The translations under genes and the position numbers were made by a program. The notes under the pieces are model-generated. The model saw nothing but the letters and a program-made list of their open reading frames with translations. It was not told where the DNA came from and ran no database searches. Below, one piece after another: positions 61,696 to 64,000 of a DNA stretch of 64,000 nt; within the stretch, counting starts at the first letter, position 1, and every line of letters begins with the position of its first letter. Source of the DNA: an uncultured Microbacterium sp. (lineage in GTDB: Bacteria > Actinomycetota > Actinomycetes > Actinomycetales > Microbacteriaceae); contig CAJYHN010000004.1 of the NCBI GenBank assembly GCA_913774665.1, positions 248,001 to 312,000 of the forward strand, read 5' to 3'.

Positions 61696-62095
61696 TGCGG
61701 CGCAGCAGCGCGGCGGCAGCCTCCGCCGCATCGCGCGACTCCAGGCCCACCGCCGCCTCGACCTCGGTCGAGAATCGGCGCAGCGCGTTCCAGGGCTCGG
61801 CGTCGAGGTCGACCTCGAGGTAGATGTGGTTGACGCGACGATCCTCGGCGTCGAGTTCGCGGCGAAGCAGTCCGCGACCGATGAGTCGGTCCACGAGAGT
61901 CGTGACCCCGGCGGGTGTCACGCCGAGGCGTGAGCGCAGATGCGAGGGTCGGATGCCGGGCTCGTCGCAGATGCAGCACAGAGCGGCCGCTTCGAGCTCG
62001 CTGACACCGAGATCGGATCGTGCTTTCGCCGCCATCTCGTCACGCGCTTCGACGTACTCGTCGAGCGCCAGCGTCAACGCAGAGGACTGTGTCAT
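61667..62095 (-). CDS. MarR-family regulator
   Basis: A 142-residue winged-helix regulator with GVSELEAAALCCICDEPGIRPSHLRSRLGVTPAGVTTLVDRLIGRGLLRRELDAEDRRVNHIYL, split here into motif PSHLRSRLGVTPAGVTTLVD. Its D-x-R-R turn is intact. The ATG at 62095 is supported by GGAGG eight bases upstream; a GTG at 62104 is adjacent to that site and less likely. The AT-rich palindromic area upstream (62150-62185) is the likely operator, shared with the divergent small gene at 62237. Confidence 0.82.
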   Translation of the reverse strand: MTQSSALTLALDEYVEARDEMAAKARSDLGVSELEAAALCCICDEPGIRPSHLRSRLGVTPAGVTTLVDRLIGRGLLRRELDAEDRRVNHIYLEVDLDAEPWNALRRFSTEVEAAVGLESRDAAEAAAALLRRITERVRSRA

Positions 62096-62166
62096 TTCCG
62101 CCACCTCCTCTTCGTGGCCCGGCCGGCCGCATCTCCACCATAGTGAACATGTGAAACATTTTACGA

Positions 62167-62178
62167 AATTAATTAATT
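62167..62178. promoter_or_regulatory. AT-rich palindrome between MarR gene and the 62237 gene
   Basis: aattaattaatt is a perfect 12-bp palindrome, flanked by two direct ATGTGAA elements, in an AT-rich gap unlike the surrounding DNA. It is a candidate MarR operator. It resembles the AT-rich element at 42381-42396. Confidence 0.55.
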
Positions 62179-62236
62179 ATGTGAACTACGTGCTACCTTA
62201 GTGATTAGCCCATCGACCCAAGCGAAGGAGATCGCC

Positions 62237-62605
62237 ATGGCCACGTTGTTCTACGGATCCGACACGGACCCCATCGTTCTGCCCGATCGCCTGATGGGGT
62301 ACATCAAAGTCATCACCTCGACCAAGCTGCGGCGCGGAGAATCCTTCACGCTGACCTGGACGGGAACCGACGACGAGGCCGGGCGTTCCACCATCTGGCT
62401 GCAGCCGTCCATCCCCCTGCGATTCGTCTTCGACGCGGTCGAGCCCGAGCAGCTCGCCGGAGACTACCTGCGCTCGCTCGCCGATCAGGCGAACGCCGCG
62501 TCAGGCCTGGTCGTCGACACCCGCACGTGGGAGGCCGCCGAAGAGGCGAGCCACACCGCTGCCCGGCCGACCCGCACCGCGGGTCGCCCCGTCCGCGCCG
62601 CCTGA
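62237..62605 (+). CDS. Small Microbacteriaceae-type protein (DUF7882-like)
   Basis: A 122-residue protein starting MATLFYGSDTDPIVLPDRLM with LRRGESFTLTW and STIWLQPSIPLRF blocks. This matches a small-protein family very common in Microbacteriaceae and often mislabelled as an ATP-dependent DNA ligase fragment; it has no ligase motifs. The C-terminus is basic and disordered. GAAGGAG precedes the ATG at 62237, which is why a GTG at 62201 is not used. Divergent from MarR. Function unknown. Confidence 0.75.
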   Translation: MATLFYGSDTDPIVLPDRLMGYIKVITSTKLRRGESFTLTWTGTDDEAGRSTIWLQPSIPLRFVFDAVEPEQLAGDYLRSLADQANAASGLVVDTRTWEAAEEASHTAARPTRTAGRPVRAA

Positions 62606-62696
62606 TACCACCTTCCGCGCGATCGATCCAGCCCCTCTCCGTACACGGCATACTGTTCGGGCGCGTCGCAGTCGCGCGAATGGATCGGAGAGGCCC

Positions 62697-63044
62697 GTGC
62701 CGGTACGAACGCTGCTCGACAAGTCGCTGCTCGAAGCATGGCTGACCGAATTCCGCGAGCTCGGCTACCTCACCGGCAGCGATATCCGCGTCCTCGACCA
62801 GGAGGATGACGCCGACCCCCACACCGGGCTCATCGTCGTCGACCTCAGCGAGGCCAAAACCATCACCTACCTCCAGCCCCTCCCGGGCGGCGACGGCAGC
62901 TGGAAGGCGACGATGGAGGCGCGCGACGCCACGATCGAGCTCGGCGCTGTCGCCCTGGTCAACCTCGGCAACGAGGTCAACGTGCTCGGCGCGCTCGTCG
63001 CCTTCCTCGAGACGAAGTCGAAGGCGCTGCTCGCGAGGAGCTGA
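62697..63044 (+). CDS. Hypothetical 115-residue protein
   Basis: A small alpha/beta protein starting at GTG 62697 with GGAGAGG upstream (MPVRTLLDKSLLEAWLTEFRELGYL). It has no catalytic motif I recognise, no signal peptide and no membrane segment. It lies just after the MarR-linked gene and before a strong terminator, so it is transcribed on its own or with 62237. Probably a Microbacteriaceae-specific protein. Confidence 0.7.
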   Translation: MPVRTLLDKSLLEAWLTEFRELGYLTGSDIRVLDQEDDADPHTGLIVVDLSEAKTITYLQPLPGGDGSWKATMEARDATIELGAVALVNLGNEVNVLGALVAFLETKSKALLARS

Positions 63045-63069
63045 GCCCGGGTACGAGCCGGGAACGAGA

Positions 63070-63096
63070 AAAGGGCACCCGATCCGGGTGCCCTTT
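63070..63096 (+). terminator. Intrinsic terminator
   Basis: A perfect 11-bp stem (aaagggcaccc 63070-63080 with gggtgcccttt 63086-63096), GATCC loop and TTTCTTC tail, 26 bp after the hypothetical gene. Confidence 0.9.
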
Positions 63097-63101
63097 CTTC
63101 A

Positions 63102-63186
63102 TGGTGGCGAGTGAGGGATTCGAACCCCCGAATGCAATGCAGTCTGATTTACAGTCAGATCCCTTTGGCCGCTTGGGTAACTCGCC
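63102..63186 (-). tRNA. tRNA-Tyr (GTA anticodon)
   Basis: Reverse complement starts GGCGAGTTACCCAAG, has the anticodon stem TCTGA/TCAGA with loop CTGTAAA (anticodon GTA), a long variable arm, a TTCGAAT T-loop, and an encoded CCA. Length about 85 nt, as expected for tRNA-Tyr. It lies on the opposite strand just after the terminator at 63070. Confidence 0.93.
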
Positions 63187-63277
63187 AGGTGCGCACCCGT
63201 CCGGCTTTTTCAGTCGACCGGAGGCGCGATAGACCACTCTACTATCCCCCGAGGGATGCTCGAAACCATCGACGCCC

Positions 63278-64000
63278 TCACTCGGGCGTACGAAGAAGAG
63301 CACCCTCGTGGCGACAGGTCGCGGCAGCGACATCCATGGCGCGTGAGAGCACGGCATCCCACTCCTGCGCGTCCGCGGGGAGCCGGTCTCGAACGAGCGC
63401 GGCTGTGGTGGCGAGCACGGCGTCACCGCCGCCCATCGTGTCGACGATGCGCCCGGGCAGATCGGAGATGCCTCGCGAGACGGTCGTCTCCCCCGCGTCG
63501 ATCGCGGCCCCGCCGGCGCCGTAGGTCGCGAGCACGGCCCCCACGCCGAGGCTTACGAGCTTCGCGCGGAGCTCGTCGAGCGGCGCTTCATAGAGCAGCT
63601 GCGCGTCGTCCTCACCGACCTTCACGAGCAGGGCGCCGGATGCCGCTTTCTCGAACCCTCGCACGAAGGCGGCCCGGTCGCGGAGCATGCCGCTGCGCGG
63701 GTTCGGATCGATCGCAAGGGGGGTCGAGGTGGAGGCCGTGGCCTCGATGAGCAGGTCGGTCTGCTGAGCGTCGTCGAAGGGGAAACAGCTGACCACCACC
63801 ATGGGGGCGTCGGCGATCGCCGCACGCTCGGCGTCACCGTAGGCGACGCGACGGTTCTGGGCGGCCTCGTTGAAGACGTAGACGGGCTCGCCCTGCGGCG
63901 AGCGCGTGCTCACGGCGCGCGACGACCCGTGCTCCGCGGGGCTGGCGAGCAGGTCGACGTCGTGCTCGTCGAGGAAGGCACGGATCTGCTCCCCCGCGTC
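63278..64000 (-). CDS. PfkB-family carbohydrate kinase, C-terminal part
   Basis: The frame runs from the window edge (no start) to the stop at 63278: 240 residues. It has the PfkB features DPNPRSGML, LATYGAGGAAI (ATP site) and TMGGGDAVLA, where the catalytic Asp of the GxGD motif is kept. It resembles fructokinases/ribokinases. The substrate cannot be told from the C-terminal part. The gap 63187-63277 shows no other gene. Confidence 0.8.
   Translation of the reverse strand, partial: DAGEQIRAFLDEHDVDLLASPAEHGSSRAVSTRSPQGEPVYVFNEAAQNRRVAYGDAERAAIADAPMVVVSCFPFDDAQQTDLLIEATASTSTPLAIDPNPRSGMLRDRAAFVRGFEKAASGALLVKVGEDDAQLLYEAPLDELRAKLVSLGVGAVLATYGAGGAAIDAGETTVSRGISDLPGRIVDTMGGGDAVLATTAALVRDRLPADAQEWDAVLSRAMDVAAATCRHEGALLRTPE

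Overview
The window is high-GC actinobacterial DNA with many GTG starts, very short intergenic gaps and Corynebacterineae/Micrococcales-type gene content. Gene families, lipoproteins, tRNAs and two small proteins typical of Microbacteriaceae near 62.2-63.0 kb point to Microbacterium or a close relative. This assignment is an inference from gene content, not a search result.

Layout. (1) 1-4.2 kb: the start of an MFS exporter, a small zinc-ribbon protein, and a minus-strand beta-ketoadipate module (IclR regulator, pcaI, pcaJ, pcaF). The 3' end of the regulator is followed by a decayed tandem copy of itself. (2) 4.4-40.0 kb: one large type VII (ESX-like) secretion island. It opens with a histidine kinase, a degenerate histidine kinase-like protein and a NarL-type response regulator. 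Next come a membrane-anchored Hsp70 with a C-terminal ExoP-type galactose-binding-like domain and an ECF sigma factor. A roughly 24-kb minus-strand gene train then runs from eccD down to an EccA-like AAA+ protein. In order of transcription it encodes EccD, EccB, three small WXG100-like proteins, an EspB/PPE-like Gly-rich repeat protein, a YbaB-like protein, a fourth WXG-like protein, a 3310-residue giant effector with an embedded metzincin site, an ADP-ribosyltransferase-like protein, a 163-residue unknown, and an EccA-like double AAA+ protein fused to a beta-helix. eccC and mycP are transcribed the other way. The mycosin has lost its catalytic histidine, and no eccE is present. (3) 40.1-44.3 kb: an MFS exporter with its TetR regulator and a perfect operator palindrome, and a membrane-anchored type B carboxylesterase. 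(4) 44.4-51.8 kb: tRNA-Met and tRNA-Thr, an M23 peptidase, an inositol monophosphatase-like enzyme, a phytoene dehydrogenase-like flavoprotein, a MerR regulator, and a MocR/PdxR regulator divergent from a PNPOx-like protein. (5) 51.8-52.3 kb: a gene-free block of nested inverted and direct repeats. (6) 52.3-56.7 kb: PutA and a divergent LysR regulator. (7) 56.7-61.7 kb: an aztABCD zinc-uptake locus carrying an additional beta-propeller-like lipoprotein, with a Zur box between the divergent aztA and aztB. (8) 61.7-64 kb: a MarR regulator, two small family-specific proteins, tRNA-Tyr and part of a PfkB sugar kinase.

How the genes fit together. The most unusual part is the secretion island. Its core (EccB, EccC, EccD, mycosin, WXG substrates) is recognisable. 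It is combined with a possible envelope-sensing front end (kinase pair, Hsp70 fused through a membrane segment to a sugar-binding-like domain, ECF sigma), a modified EccA, a catalytically compromised mycosin and a nearly 10-kb effector gene. The azt locus is the clearest regulated pathway: one near-perfect Zur site lies within about 25 bp of both divergent start codons. Domain assignments are by eye from sequence motifs; no searches were run.
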